Source: Caballeronia megalochromosomata
Lineage (GTDB): Bacteria > Pseudomonadota > Gammaproteobacteria > Burkholderiales > Burkholderiaceae
DNA: 64,000 nucleotides
Direction of reading: 5' to 3'
Assembly: GCA_001580565.1 (NCBI GenBank)
Contig: LRBF01000240.1
Coordinates: forward strand, 1-64,000
Below the pieces are notes generated by a model. It saw only the letters and a program-made list of their open reading frames with translations, had not been told where the DNA came from and ran no database searches. Both the position numbers and the translations under genes were made by a program. The first letter of the stretch is position 1, and the number at the start of each line of letters is the position of its first letter. Positions 34,960-43,988 of the stretch are shown piece by piece.

Positions 34960-36432
34960 TTAGCGCTCCAATACCCACGTATCCTTGGTGCCGCCGCCTT
35001 GTGACGAATTCACGACGAGCGAGCCTTCCCGCAACGCAACGCGCGTGAGGCCGCCCGGGACCATGCGCACTTCTGTGCCCGACAGCACGAAGGGACGCAG
35101 GTCGATATGTCGCGGCGCGATGCCCGCCTCGACATAGGTCGGACAGGTGGAGAGCGCAAGCGTCGGCTGAGCGATGTATTTCTCCGGATGCGCTTCGAGC
35201 ACCGCGCGAAACTCCGCGATCTGCGCCGCCGTCGACGCGGGGCCGACCAGCATCCCGTAACCGCCCGCGCCGTGCGTTTCCTTGACGACGAGCTCGGGCA
35301 GATGATCGAGCACGTACTTGAGATCGTCGGGCTTGCGGCACATCCACGTCGGGACGTTGTTCAGGATCGGCTCTTCGCCGAGATAGAAACGCACCATGTC
35401 CGGCACATAGGGGTAGATCGACTTATCGTCCGCGATGCCGGTGCCCACCGCATTGCACAGCGAGACATTGCCCGCGCGATAGGCGCCGATCAATCCCGGC
35501 ACGCCAAGCGCAGAGTCCGGCCGGAACACGAGCGGATCGAGAAAGTCATCGTCGACGCGGCGATAGATCACATCGACGCGCTGCGGTCCCTGTGTCGTGC
35601 GCATATATAGATAGTCGTTCTCGACGAAGAGATCCTGCCCCTCGACGAGTTCGACGCCCATTTGCTGCGCGAGAAACGCGTGCTCGAAATAGGCCGAGTT
35701 ATACATCCCCGGCGTCATCACGACGATGGTCGGATTTTCGGCGGCAGCCGGCGCGGCCGCGCGCAGGGTGTCGAGCAGCAAGTCCGGGTAATGCGCGACC
35801 GGTGCAACGCGATTGCGCGCGAAGAGATCGGGAAAGAGCCGCATCATCATCTTGCGGTTTTCGAGCATGTACGAAACGCCGGACGGCACGCGCAGGTTAT
35901 CTTCGAGCACATAGAATTCGCCCTGCCCCGCACGCACGATATCGATGCCCGCGATATGCGCATAGATATCGCGCGCCACATCGACGCCGCGCATCTCGGG
36001 ACGATACTGCGCGTTGCCCAGAATCTGCGCCTCGGGAATGATGCTCGCGCGAATGATGTCCTGCTCGTGATAGATGTCGTGGATGAAGCGGTTGAGCGCG
36101 TTCACGCGCTGCCGCAACCCGCGCTCCAGTGCGCGCCATTCGTCGGCGGGAAAGATGCGCGGAATGACATCGAAGGGAATCGTGCGCTCGGGAATGATGC
36201 CCGGCAGGTCGCTCGTCCCATAGACCGCGAACGTGATGCCGACGCGCCTGAAGTTGAGATCGGCTTCCGCGCGCTTGATATCGATCTGCTGCTCGCTTTG
36301 CGCGGAGAGCCAGGTCATGAAGTCGCGATAGTGCGTGCGTGGATCGGCCACGCCGCGAAATGCCACTGCCGATACGCCGCGCGCCTCCAGATCGCTGCGC
36401 TCGAACATCTCGTTGAAGAATGCTTGCGTCAT
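34960..36432 (-). CDS. Circularly permuted type 2 ATP-grasp protein (COG2308)
   Basis: Protein of 490 residues started at the ATG with GGAAGA upstream; an earlier in-frame ATG 24 codons back is less likely. Recognisable segments are VYGTSDLPGIIPERTIPFDV, EFYVLEDNLRVPSGVSYMLE (acidic and basic ATP-binding residues), ELVVKETHGAGGYGMLVGP (glycine-rich loop) and EVRMVPGGLTRVALREGS. Family length is about 470-490, so it is complete. Paralogous to the first half of the fused gene in the same region, with both kept intact, suggesting two different ligation steps or substrates. Probably co-transcribed with the alpha-E gene. Confidence 0.9.
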   Translation of the reverse strand: MTQAFFNEMFERSDLEARGVSAVAFRGVADPRTHYRDFMTWLSAQSEQQIDIKRAEADLNFRRVGITFAVYGTSDLPGIIPERTIPFDVIPRIFPADEWRALERGLRQRVNALNRFIHDIYHEQDIIRASIIPEAQILGNAQYRPEMRGVDVARDIYAHIAGIDIVRAGQGEFYVLEDNLRVPSGVSYMLENRKMMMRLFPDLFARNRVAPVAHYPDLLLDTLRAAAPAAAENPTIVVMTPGMYNSAYFEHAFLAQQMGVELVEGQDLFVENDYLYMRTTQGPQRVDVIYRRVDDDFLDPLVFRPDSALGVPGLIGAYRAGNVSLCNAVGTGIADDKSIYPYVPDMVRFYLGEEPILNNVPTWMCRKPDDLKYVLDHLPELVVKETHGAGGYGMLVGPASTAAQIAEFRAVLEAHPEKYIAQPTLALSTCPTYVEAGIAPRHIDLRPFVLSGTEVRMVPGGLTRVALREGSLVVNSSQGGGTKDTWVLER

Positions 36433-36863
36433 AGCCGGTCTTCCAAATGAAGTGCATGCCGGGGCGGGATTCCCCTTCGCTCGTATTCCTGGTTGCACTC
36501 GCAAGATGCCCGAAGAGCCCGAAAGACGCGACGCGTCCGGCGTTCCGGATCCGTCGATAGGCGACCTCGAAGCGCGACGCTCATTCTTTCACACCATTTC
36601 GTGTCATAGAGCGTCGATTGCGCGGGCAGCCCAGTGCCGAATGAGAAAAAGCAACTTCAATGCCAATGGTCTGAACGGTTCACCTCCTTTATCTCAGCAA
36701 GGTCCTGACGCGCGATTTTCATTTTCCTGCACCAAAAAAGCGCATCGCCGACGAGCGCTGCACAGCCAGAGGTTGAGTCTCATGCTGCATGACGGTGCGC
36801 GGAATACTAGAACCTTGCGCGGCGCCGGTATCATAAGCGTCTTACCGCACGTCACTCACGCCC
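36433..36863. other. 431-bp intergenic region with a long hairpin
   Basis: No gene seen. CGACGCTC (36575-36582) pairs with GAGCGTCG (36609-36616), and inside it ACAC pairs with GTGT, giving a nested hairpin about 180 bp upstream of the ATP-grasp start. Further on, AAAGGAGG is present on the minus strand but no start codon follows at usable distance. The yceH promoter must lie in the right half. Confidence 0.5.
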
Positions 36864-37571
36864 ATGAACACGCCTTCCGAAGCCGCACCCCGTCCCGCCC
36901 TGCGCGAACTCACGCCTCTCGAAGCACGCGTGCTCGGCGTGCTCGTCGAGAAACAGCATACCGTGCCGGACACTTATCCTCTTTCGTTGAATTCCCTAAC
37001 CGCGGGGTGCAATCAGAAGACTGCGCGCTCGCCCGTGATGAGTGTGAGCGAGGACGAAGTGCTGACGACCATCGACGGCCTGAAGCGCCTGAGCATCGTC
37101 ATCGAAGCAAGCAGCAGCCGCGTGCCGCGCTTCGAACATAACGTGAACCGCGTGCTCGGCGTGCCCAGCCAGTCGGTCGCGCTGCTTGCAACGTTGTTTC
37201 TGCGCGGCCCGCAAACGGCAGCGGAACTGCGCGCGAACAGTGCGCGACTGCATTCGTTTGCGGACATATCATCGGTCGAAAGCTTTCTCGACGAACTCGC
37301 CGCAAACGATCCACCGCGCGTCGTCAAGCTGTCACGCACGCCCGGCGAGCGCGAAAGCCGCTGGGCGCATCTGCTATGCGGCGAAGTGAGCGTAAGCGAC
37401 TTCCCTGCACGCGAAGCGCAAGGCGGAGAATCCTTTTCGCTTTCCGAATTCGAAGCGCTGAAGTCCGAGCAAAAGCGCCTTGCTCACGAAGTTGCGCAAC
37501 TGCGCGCCATGGTTCAGCACATGGCGAGTGAATTGGGTATTACTTTGAATCAAACGTCGTCCGATGCCTGA
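36864..37571 (+). CDS. yceH: YceH family protein (DUF480)
   Basis: Protein of 235 residues with the family's duplicated winged-helix layout: LTPLEARVLGVLVEKQHTVP at the start, YPLSLNSLTAGCNQKTARSP next, and a second winged-helix part with LRGPQTAAELRANSARLHSF. The C-terminus forms a short coiled-coil-like helix (SEQKRLAHEVAQLRAMVQHM). The function of YceH is not established; homologues are widespread in proteobacteria. The stop is followed after three bases by the MnmD-like gene, so the two are translated together. Confidence 0.9.
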   Translation: MNTPSEAAPRPALRELTPLEARVLGVLVEKQHTVPDTYPLSLNSLTAGCNQKTARSPVMSVSEDEVLTTIDGLKRLSIVIEASSSRVPRFEHNVNRVLGVPSQSVALLATLFLRGPQTAAELRANSARLHSFADISSVESFLDELAANDPPRVVKLSRTPGERESRWAHLLCGEVSVSDFPAREAQGGESFSLSEFEALKSEQKRLAHEVAQLRAMVQHMASELGITLNQTSSDA

Positions 37572-37574
37572 GCC

Positions 37575-38318
37575 ATGGATGAGGCGTTGATCTCCGCGCC
37601 GCTCGTGTTTCGCGACGACGGCACGCCGTACTCGCCGCGTCACGACGACATCTATCACAGCGCGGCGGGCGCGCTGGCTCAGGCGCGCCATGTCTTTCTC
37701 GACGGCAATGGCCTGCCCGGACGCTGGCACGGCAAGCCGCGCTTCACCGTGATCGAGACCGGCTTCGGCATGGGCATCAATTTCCTTGCGACATGGGCGG
37801 CATGGCACGACGACGCGCATCGTCCGCCGGCGCTTGAATTCGTGTCGATAGAAAAGCATCCGTTCAGCGCAAGCGATTTGCGCGCCGCGCACGCGGCAAT
37901 CATCGACGACGCCGCTGTCGCGCCGCTCGCCGATGTGCTCGTTTCAGCTTGGCCTCCGCTCGAGGCCGGCGTGCATCGGCTCGATTTCGATGCGGGCGCG
38001 GTGTCCTTGACACTCGCTTTCGGCGAAGCAGGCGATGTCTTGCCGCGCCTCGGCGATCACGGCGTCGCCGCGGACGCCATCTATCTCGACGGTTTCGCGC
38101 CAGCCAAAAATCCGGACATGTGGACACCCGCCATCTTCGCGTCGCTGGCGCGCATCGCACGAGACGATGCGACATTCGCGACCTATACCAGCGCGGGGCA
38201 TGTCAAACGCGCGCTCATCGACCACGGGTTTGAATATCGCAAGGTCTCGGGCTTCGGCGGCAAGCGCGCGATGCTCGTCGGCAGGCGCGCTCGATCTCGA
38301 CCCGTCATTCAATCGTAA
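37575..38318 (+). CDS. mnmD: MnmD-like tRNA (5-methylaminomethyl-2-thiouridylate) methyltransferase, standalone
   Basis: SAM-dependent methyltransferase of 247 residues matching the N-terminal domain of MnmC. The motifs are YSPRHDDIYHS, FTVIETGFGMGINFLATW, IYLDGFAPAKNPDMWTP and FATYTSAGHVKRAL...GFGGKRAML. It methylates 5-aminomethyl-2-thiouridine at the tRNA wobble position to mnm5s2U. In many proteobacteria this domain is fused to an FAD-dependent oxidase that removes the carboxymethyl group. Here the frame stops soon after the methyltransferase, and no FAD domain is found in the following 150 bp. Directly downstream of yceH. Confidence 0.82.
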   Translation: MDEALISAPLVFRDDGTPYSPRHDDIYHSAAGALAQARHVFLDGNGLPGRWHGKPRFTVIETGFGMGINFLATWAAWHDDAHRPPALEFVSIEKHPFSASDLRAAHAAIIDDAAVAPLADVLVSAWPPLEAGVHRLDFDAGAVSLTLAFGEAGDVLPRLGDHGVAADAIYLDGFAPAKNPDMWTPAIFASLARIARDDATFATYTSAGHVKRALIDHGFEYRKVSGFGGKRAMLVGRRARSRPVIQS

Positions 38319-38470
38319 GCATCAGTCGTTTCAGGCGTCGGGCAACAAAGCAAAATACGTTGGATAATGCGCACCCGTTGGCGGCGCGGCCTTTGCTCGA
38401 ACCAGCACGATGAACGTCGAGGCCGCGCGCCGGTACGTTCCGTCAGCGCTGATCCACGAGGAGAAAAGCT

Positions 38471-38671
38471 TTGGAATCCAATAACGATGCGCCTCGCAGC
38501 CCGTGGCTCTGGGGCGTGCTATTGATACCCTACGTCGCCCTGCTCTGGCTGCCGTTCTATAACGACACGCGCCCTTCATTCGCGGGTTTCCCGTTCTTCT
38601 ACTGGTATCAGTTTCTGTGGGTGCCGCTCACCTCGCTCCTGATTTATATCGTCCACAGGGGCCTGAAATGA
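38471..38671 (+). CDS. DUF3311 small membrane protein, partner of the carboxylate permease
   Basis: Protein of 66 residues with two hydrophobic helices (WLWGVLLIPYVALLWLPFY and FLWVPLTSLLIYIV). It starts at TTG, chosen because GAGGAG lies eight bases upstream and no ATG fits. Its stop overlaps the ATG of the permease gene (ATGA). DUF3311 proteins regularly precede MctP-type sodium:solute symporters and probably serve as a small accessory subunit. Confidence 0.85.
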   Translation: MESNNDAPRSPWLWGVLLIPYVALLWLPFYNDTRPSFAGFPFFYWYQFLWVPLTSLLIYIVHRGLK

Positions 38672-40149
38672 ACGATCTCACGCCAATCGATCCGGTTGCG
38701 ATGACCATCTTCATCGCGTTTTTCGTGCTCGTGACCGTGGTCGGCTTCTTTGCCGCGCGCTGGAAGCGTGGCGATCTCACGCAGCTTCACGAATGGGGCC
38801 TGGGCGGCCGCCAGTTCGGCGTGTTGATCTCATGGTTTCTCGTCGGCGGCGATTTCTATACCGCCTATACCGTGATTGCCGTGCCGGCGCTCGTCTATTC
38901 GGTCGGCGCGTATGGGTTCTTCGCGCTGCCTTACACGATCATCGTTTATCCGTTCGTGTTCGCGGTGATGCCCAGGTTGTGGAAGATCGCGCACGCGAAG
39001 AATCACATCACCGGCGCCGATTACGTGCAGGGTGAATACGGCGGCAAATGGTTTCCGGCAGCGGTCGCGATCACGGGCATCGTCGCGACCATGCCTTATA
39101 TCGCGCTGCAACTGGTGGGCATGCAAGTCGTCATCAAGGGGCTCGGGGTGACGGGTGAACTGCCGCTCATCATCGCCTTTGTGATTCTTGCGCTCTATAC
39201 CTATACGAGCGGCCTGCGCGCACCCGCGATGATTGCCTTCGTGAAAGACATCATGATCTATATCGTCGTGATCGCGGCGGTGTGGCTCATCCCCTTGAAG
39301 CTCGGCGGCTATGCGCATGTGTTCGATTCGGCCGATCAATACTTCAAGGCGAAGGGCGGTGCGACGGGCATCATCCTCAAGCCGGATCAATTCACCGCGT
39401 ATGCATCGCTTGCGCTGGGCTCGGCGCTTGCCGCCTTCATGTATCCGCATACGATGACCGCGGTGCTCTCGTCATCGTCCGCGACGACGGTGCGCAAGAA
39501 CGCCATCTTTCTGCCTGCCTATACGCTGCTGCTCGGTCTGATCGCGCTGCTGGGCTATATGGCGATCGCGGCGGGCGTGCATGTGAAGTCGCCGTCGGAT
39601 GTCGTGCCGGCCTTGTTCGGCACGCTCTTTCCTTCGTGGTTCGTGGGCTTTGCAGCGGCGGCGATTGCGATCAGCGCGCTCGTGCCGGCCGCGATCATGT
39701 CGATCGGCGCGGCGAATCTGTTCACGCGCAACCTGTGGCGTCCGCTCGTTTCGCCCGACATGTCGTCCGCAGCCGAAGCATCGACCGCAAAACTCGTGTC
39801 GCTTGTCGTGAAGTTCGGCGCGTTGCTGTTCATCGTGTTTCTGCCAACGCAGTATGCAATCGATCTGCAGTTGCTCGGCGGCGTATGGATCCTGCAGATC
39901 TTCCCGGCCATCGTCTTTACGCTTTTCACGCGCCGATTGACGACGCCCGGTCTGTTTCTCGGCTGGCTGTTCGGCATCGTACTCGGCACCGGTCTCGCGA
40001 TCTCGCAAGGACTCAAGCCCGTTTATGCGATGCATCTCGGTGACACATCGTGGCCGGTCTACATCGGCCTGATTGCACTCGTCGTGAATATCGTGGTGAC
40101 GTATGTCGTTTCGATGCTCACGCGGCGCAGCGCGATATCCGCGGCTTGA
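38668..40149 (+). CDS. mctP: Sodium:solute symporter, monocarboxylate uptake permease MctP type
   Basis: Inner-membrane transporter of 493 residues with about thirteen hydrophobic segments and the SSS signature GWGLGGRQFG-like loop (EWGLGGRQFGVLISWFLVGG). FMYPHTMTAVLSSSSATTVR is the region lining the sodium site. MctP homologues take up lactate, pyruvate, acetate, propionate and alanine. Translationally coupled to the DUF3311 gene. No two-component system such as MctRS is seen beside it. Confidence 0.88.
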   Translation: MNDLTPIDPVAMTIFIAFFVLVTVVGFFAARWKRGDLTQLHEWGLGGRQFGVLISWFLVGGDFYTAYTVIAVPALVYSVGAYGFFALPYTIIVYPFVFAVMPRLWKIAHAKNHITGADYVQGEYGGKWFPAAVAITGIVATMPYIALQLVGMQVVIKGLGVTGELPLIIAFVILALYTYTSGLRAPAMIAFVKDIMIYIVVIAAVWLIPLKLGGYAHVFDSADQYFKAKGGATGIILKPDQFTAYASLALGSALAAFMYPHTMTAVLSSSSATTVRKNAIFLPAYTLLLGLIALLGYMAIAAGVHVKSPSDVVPALFGTLFPSWFVGFAAAAIAISALVPAAIMSIGAANLFTRNLWRPLVSPDMSSAAEASTAKLVSLVVKFGALLFIVFLPTQYAIDLQLLGGVWILQIFPAIVFTLFTRRLTTPGLFLGWLFGIVLGTGLAISQGLKPVYAMHLGDTSWPVYIGLIALVVNIVVTYVVSMLTRRSAISAA

Positions 40150-40168
40150 ATACTTTGACGCTCGAATC

Positions 40169-41128
40169 ATGACCGCAAGCGGAAACACTCTGGCCTCGTC
40201 TTCCATCGCGAATGCGGTGTTTGCGCAAGACAAGCTCTCGGTCGGCATCACACTGCCGATCACGCGCGATAACCAGAGCGCCGTCGACTTCAACGAGCAG
40301 ATAGCACTCGCGCGGCTCGCCGATCAGCTCGGCTTTCGCGCGGTCTGGGTCCGTGACGTGCCACTCAATAGCATCGATTACCCCGACCCGGTCGGCCATC
40401 TCGACCCATGGGTGCTGCTCGGCGCGCTCGCATCGAACACGGAACGCATCGCGCTCATCAGTGGCGCCATCGTGTTGACGCTCAGGCATCCGCTTCATGT
40501 CGCGAAGGGTGCGATCTCCGTCGACGCGCTCTCTCGGGGACGCTTCATTCTCGGCGTCGGTTCAGGCGATCGTCCGCCGGAATATGCAGCCTTCGGCCGC
40601 GATCCCGATGAGCGGCGCGATCTGTACAGACAGCATTGGGACACCCTCGCCGCAGCCGTTAGCGTGCCCTCACGCGTGATCCCCGATCATGCCGCCGAAG
40701 GCGCGCCCGAGTTCTATCTCCTGCCCCGCCAGAACGCTTCCATTCCCCTGCTCGCCGTCGGTTCCGGAGGACAGAGCGTCGACTGGATCGCGCGTCATTC
40801 GCTTGGCTGGATGACGTACCATCGCGAACCGCAAGCGCAGCGCGGCCGATACGCCATGTGGCGCGCGGCGGTCGAGCGCGCGGCGTCCAGGGCCTTTCGC
40901 GCGTTCGGCGTCGCGATGCGGCTCGATCTCGCCGAAGATGCCGACGAGCCCGCAACCGATATTCCGCTCGGCTATCGCACGGGGCGTCGCGCGCTCGTAG
41001 CGCTTCTGCATGCGATGCGCGACAGCGGTACGCATCACGTGACGCTCAACATCACATCGGAACGAAGACCTGCACGCGATATCATCGAAGAAGTCGCCGC
41101 CCATGTGCTTCCCGAGTTTCATCGCTGA
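40169..41128 (+). CDS. LLM-class (luciferase-like) flavin-dependent oxidoreductase
   Basis: TIM-barrel protein of 319 residues. VGITLPITRDNQSAVDFNEQ at the start, ARLADQLGFRAVWVRDVPL, RIALISGAIVLTLRHPLHVAKGAISVD and GRFILGVGSGDRPPEYAAFG are typical of F420- or FMN-using luciferase-like enzymes. Start Met chosen at the head of the recognisable domain. It follows the permease by 19 bp and precedes an amidase by 27 bp, so the three may be one transcript, but no common pathway is obvious. Confidence 0.85.
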   Translation: MTASGNTLASSSIANAVFAQDKLSVGITLPITRDNQSAVDFNEQIALARLADQLGFRAVWVRDVPLNSIDYPDPVGHLDPWVLLGALASNTERIALISGAIVLTLRHPLHVAKGAISVDALSRGRFILGVGSGDRPPEYAAFGRDPDERRDLYRQHWDTLAAAVSVPSRVIPDHAAEGAPEFYLLPRQNASIPLLAVGSGGQSVDWIARHSLGWMTYHREPQAQRGRYAMWRAAVERAASRAFRAFGVAMRLDLAEDADEPATDIPLGYRTGRRALVALLHAMRDSGTHHVTLNITSERRPARDIIEEVAAHVLPEFHR

Positions 41129-41155
41129 ATCCATTCGCTTATTCACGACAAAACC

Positions 41156-42628
41156 ATGACCGCCCCCGACGCACACTCCGCTTTCTCGCCCGACGACGAT
41201 ATCGTTTCACTCGACGCCGTCACGCTCTCCCGGGCGATCCAGACACGCGACGTCTCCTGCGTCGAAGTCATGAACGCGTATCTTGCTCAAATCGATCGTC
41301 TCAACCCTGCGGTCAACGCGATCGTCGCGATTCAGGATCGCGATGCCCTGCTCGCGCTCGCCACCGAACGCGACGCACAGTTATCCAGAGGCGAAAGCCT
41401 CGGACCGCTGCACGGCTTTCCGCAAGCGCCCAAGGACATCCTGCCCGTCGCCGGCATGGTCACGTCGAAAGGCTCGCCGATATTTGCAGGCGAAGTCAGC
41501 CAGGTCGATGCAGTCGTGTTCGAACGCATGCGCAAAGCAGGCGCGATATTCATCGGCCGAACGAATTCGCCGGAATTCGGCCTCGGCGGTCACACTTATA
41601 ACCCGGTGTACGGCACCACGCGCAACGCGTTCGAGCCATCGCGCTCCGCGGGCGGCAGCAGCGGCGGCGCGGCCGTCTCCGTCGCGCTGCGCATGCTGCC
41701 GTGCGCGGACGGCACCGACATGATGGGGTCTCTCCGCACGCCCGCCGCATTCAATAACGTCTTCGGCTTTCGCTCGACACCGGGATGCGTGCCCTATGCG
41801 CCCAGCGACGACGTGTTCTTCCAGCAATTCAGCGTCGCCGGGCCCATCGCGCGAACCATCCCCGATCTTGGCTTGCTGTTGTCCGTGCAGGCGGGCTTCG
41901 ATGCGCGCGCGCCTTTGTCCCGCAGAAGCGACAAGCCCGCCGATTTCGCCAACGCGCTCGAGCGCGACATGCGCGGCACACGCATCGGCTGGCTGGGCGA
42001 TCTGAATGGCCACCTGCCGACAGAAGCAGGTTTGATGGATACGTATGCAGCGGCGCTGCGTCACTTCGAAACAGCGGGTTGCACGGTCGAGGCGGCCAGG
42101 ATCGACTTCGATCTCGACCGTCTCTGGCATGCATGGATCGATTTGCGCAGCCTCACGTTCTCTGGCACCAATGGCCCGCTCTATCGCGACGCCACCAAGT
42201 GCAAGCTGCTGAAACCCGAAGCCGTATGGGAGATTGAACGAGGCCTGAAGTTATCGGGAGAAGACGTGTCGCGTGCGGTTCGCGACCGCGCGGCGTGGTA
42301 TCAGGCGATCAACGCGCTATTCGATCGCTTCGACTATCTGGTGATGCCTTCGGCCCAGGTCTTTCCCTTCGATGCGGAGCTCGACTGGCCGCATGCCATT
42401 GCTGGTCGGGAGATGGATACCTATCATCGCTGGATGGAAACCGTCGTTCCGGCCACGTTGGCTTCGTTGCCCGCGTTGAGCGCGCCAGCCGGCTTTGGCG
42501 CTAACGGCTTGCCGGCCGGATTGCAGATTATCGGCCCAACGCAAGGCGATCTCGGCGTGCTTCAGCTCGGGCTCGCTTACGATCGCGCAAGCGGATTTTC
42601 CCGCGCGCGCAGCCCTTTGCTAGGCTAA
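41156..42628 (+). CDS. Amidase signature family protein
   Basis: Protein of 490 residues with the Ser-cisSer-Lys catalytic elements: Lys in FPQAPKDILPVAGM near 100, SAGGSSGGAAVSVALRMLP near 165 and the serine nucleophile in GTDMMGSLRTPAAF near 188. The usual GSDTGGSIR reads GTDMMGSLR here, a mild departure that keeps the Ser and Gly. Amidases of this family hydrolyse amides to acids and ammonia; the substrate is unknown. Probably co-transcribed with the luciferase-like gene. Confidence 0.88.
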   Translation: MTAPDAHSAFSPDDDIVSLDAVTLSRAIQTRDVSCVEVMNAYLAQIDRLNPAVNAIVAIQDRDALLALATERDAQLSRGESLGPLHGFPQAPKDILPVAGMVTSKGSPIFAGEVSQVDAVVFERMRKAGAIFIGRTNSPEFGLGGHTYNPVYGTTRNAFEPSRSAGGSSGGAAVSVALRMLPCADGTDMMGSLRTPAAFNNVFGFRSTPGCVPYAPSDDVFFQQFSVAGPIARTIPDLGLLLSVQAGFDARAPLSRRSDKPADFANALERDMRGTRIGWLGDLNGHLPTEAGLMDTYAAALRHFETAGCTVEAARIDFDLDRLWHAWIDLRSLTFSGTNGPLYRDATKCKLLKPEAVWEIERGLKLSGEDVSRAVRDRAAWYQAINALFDRFDYLVMPSAQVFPFDAELDWPHAIAGREMDTYHRWMETVVPATLASLPALSAPAGFGANGLPAGLQIIGPTQGDLGVLQLGLAYDRASGFSRARSPLLG

Positions 42629-42746
42629 CGCCAGCCAATAAGATTGCTTTCCAGTACTTCATTTTTCACGGCGCATATCATAAGCGCGTTCGCACGATCG
42701 CTTGCGAGGGATGCAACCCCCGCAAGCAGCCGTATGCGCAAATGAC

Positions 42747-42778
42747 AAAAAACGCGCGCGTCACGCACGCGTCACGCG
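42747..42778 (-). terminator. Possible Rho-independent terminator for the DUF3331-like gene
   Basis: Read on the minus strand, CGCGTGACGCGTGCGTGACGCGCGCG is self-complementary in several registers and is followed directly by TTTTTT. It begins 14 bp past the stop of the small minus-strand gene. Confidence 0.45.
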
Positions 42779-42791
42779 ATGAAGACAGCGA

Positions 42792-43232
42792 TCACTCGGA
42801 AACGAGGCTCGATTCCTGTTCGGCCGGCGTCAGCGCAAGCGCCAGAATCATTGCGCCGCTATTGAGCGGCACCGAACTGCCGACACGTCTCGGCCTGTAG
42901 ACCGGTTGCCCGCGCCTGATCGCCTGCCCGCTCAATGCGCACGTTCCGCGCTTGCGGGCGGTGCAAAGGGCCCAGACCTGCTCCGAGTAATTGAACGACG
43001 TGGGATCGTGCCAGGAGAGCGCGAGCGTCGATTCGCTCAGGCGTTCCAGCACGCGGATATTGACGCGATGCCCTTCGGGGGTTCCGAAGCATGGGCTCTT
43101 GACCGGCATATTGCGCACGAGGGATCGTGTCATCAGGGCGAGGCTCTCGTTGACTTCAGACGGGCGGCTCGGACGGCTGTCGAGCATTGCCAGGGTACGG
43201 CTCCAGGGATCCATCACCGATGGATGCTTCAT
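42792..43232 (-). CDS. DUF3331-like hypothetical protein
   Basis: Protein of 146 residues with CAGGAG six bases before its ATG; a longer frame upstream is not supported. The core LSWHDPTSFNYSEQVWALCTARKRGTCALSG followed by GQAIRRGQPVYRPR is the DUF3331 pattern I know from Burkholderia, with two cysteines suggesting a small zinc or disulfide knot. Function unknown. Its upstream region is a 456 bp gap. Confidence 0.7.
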   Translation of the reverse strand: MKHPSVMDPWSRTLAMLDSRPSRPSEVNESLALMTRSLVRNMPVKSPCFGTPEGHRVNIRVLERLSESTLALSWHDPTSFNYSEQVWALCTARKRGTCALSGQAIRRGQPVYRPRRVGSSVPLNSGAMILALALTPAEQESSLVSE

Positions 43233-43688
43233 GTTCCGCTCCTGCTGGCGGCGACGCCCGCCGCAACAGAAGCCGGGGTGGACGTCGCCAGTGGAGTTCC
43301 GGGGAATGCGCCGCATGACCCGCTTCCTGAGCCGGTCTGCCGCGCCGCTTCGGATGATCGTTCCTAGAGTAGTACACCTGAGCATGCTTTTCTTTTCATT
43401 TTTCCTGGACATACTCGAACAGGCAAGCCAGCTTTGGCGTTCCGGATTCGCGCGCAGTGCGGCGACCGTGGGTTGCACCTCGAATTAGTCAGCAGACGTT
43501 TAATGCGAATTCGACACGAACGAACGTTCGCATAAATCATCCGATGTTTGCGCTGCGCCTTGACTGCCACGGCACGACGAACGTTCGCTTCTGCCCGCTT
43601 GCGCACGTTTCGCGCCGAATCGAGGATGCGCGAACTCACCGATTTCTGACACAATAAAACCAGCGAACCGCATTTCTCCTGTCGAATC
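43233..43688. other. 456-bp intergenic region with two CGAACGTTCGC palindromes
   Basis: No convincing gene. CGAACGTTCGC occurs at 43521-43531 and again at 43578-43588, 57 bp apart, in a stretch with lower GC than its surroundings. They lie 100-170 bp upstream of the small DUF1488-like gene and could be operator sites. Confidence 0.5.
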
Positions 43689-43958
43689 ATGACAAGCAAG
43701 CTTTCGATCCATGCCACTATTTCCGCGGACCGCGCCTCCGTCAGCTTTGTCGCGTTCTCTCGCGAGCAGGCCATCCAATGCAACATCACGCGCAAGGCGT
43801 TGGAGCAGTGCTTCTGGGCGCCGGCCGGAGCAAGCGACGAACGCCTGCTCAAGGCCTTGAGCGACGGCTATGAACGCATCAGTGCGCGCGTGCATCGAAA
43901 GTTTCTCGCGCATCCATCCAGTTCGATTCATCTGGATGTCATCGATTTTTCTTCCTGA
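43689..43958 (+). CDS. Small DUF1488-like protein
   Basis: Protein of 89 residues. The order of a beta strand (ASVSFVAFSREQ), AIQCNITRKALEQCFW and a helix LLKALSDGYERISARVHRKF resembles DUF1488 proteins, which are short, common in beta-proteobacteria and of unknown function. The likeness is by eye only. Stands alone after a long regulatory-looking gap and converges with the cytochrome c gene. Confidence 0.6.
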   Translation: MTSKLSIHATISADRASVSFVAFSREQAIQCNITRKALEQCFWAPAGASDERLLKALSDGYERISARVHRKFLAHPSSSIHLDVIDFSS

Positions 43959-43988
43959 ACGCAGCCTTCATCGCACGCGCGGTGCATA

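Noticed and set aside
36670-36700. Minus-strand AAAGGAGG resembling a ribosome binding site
   Set aside because: No ATG, GTG or TTG follows within usable distance and the only nearby frame ends after about 20 codons.
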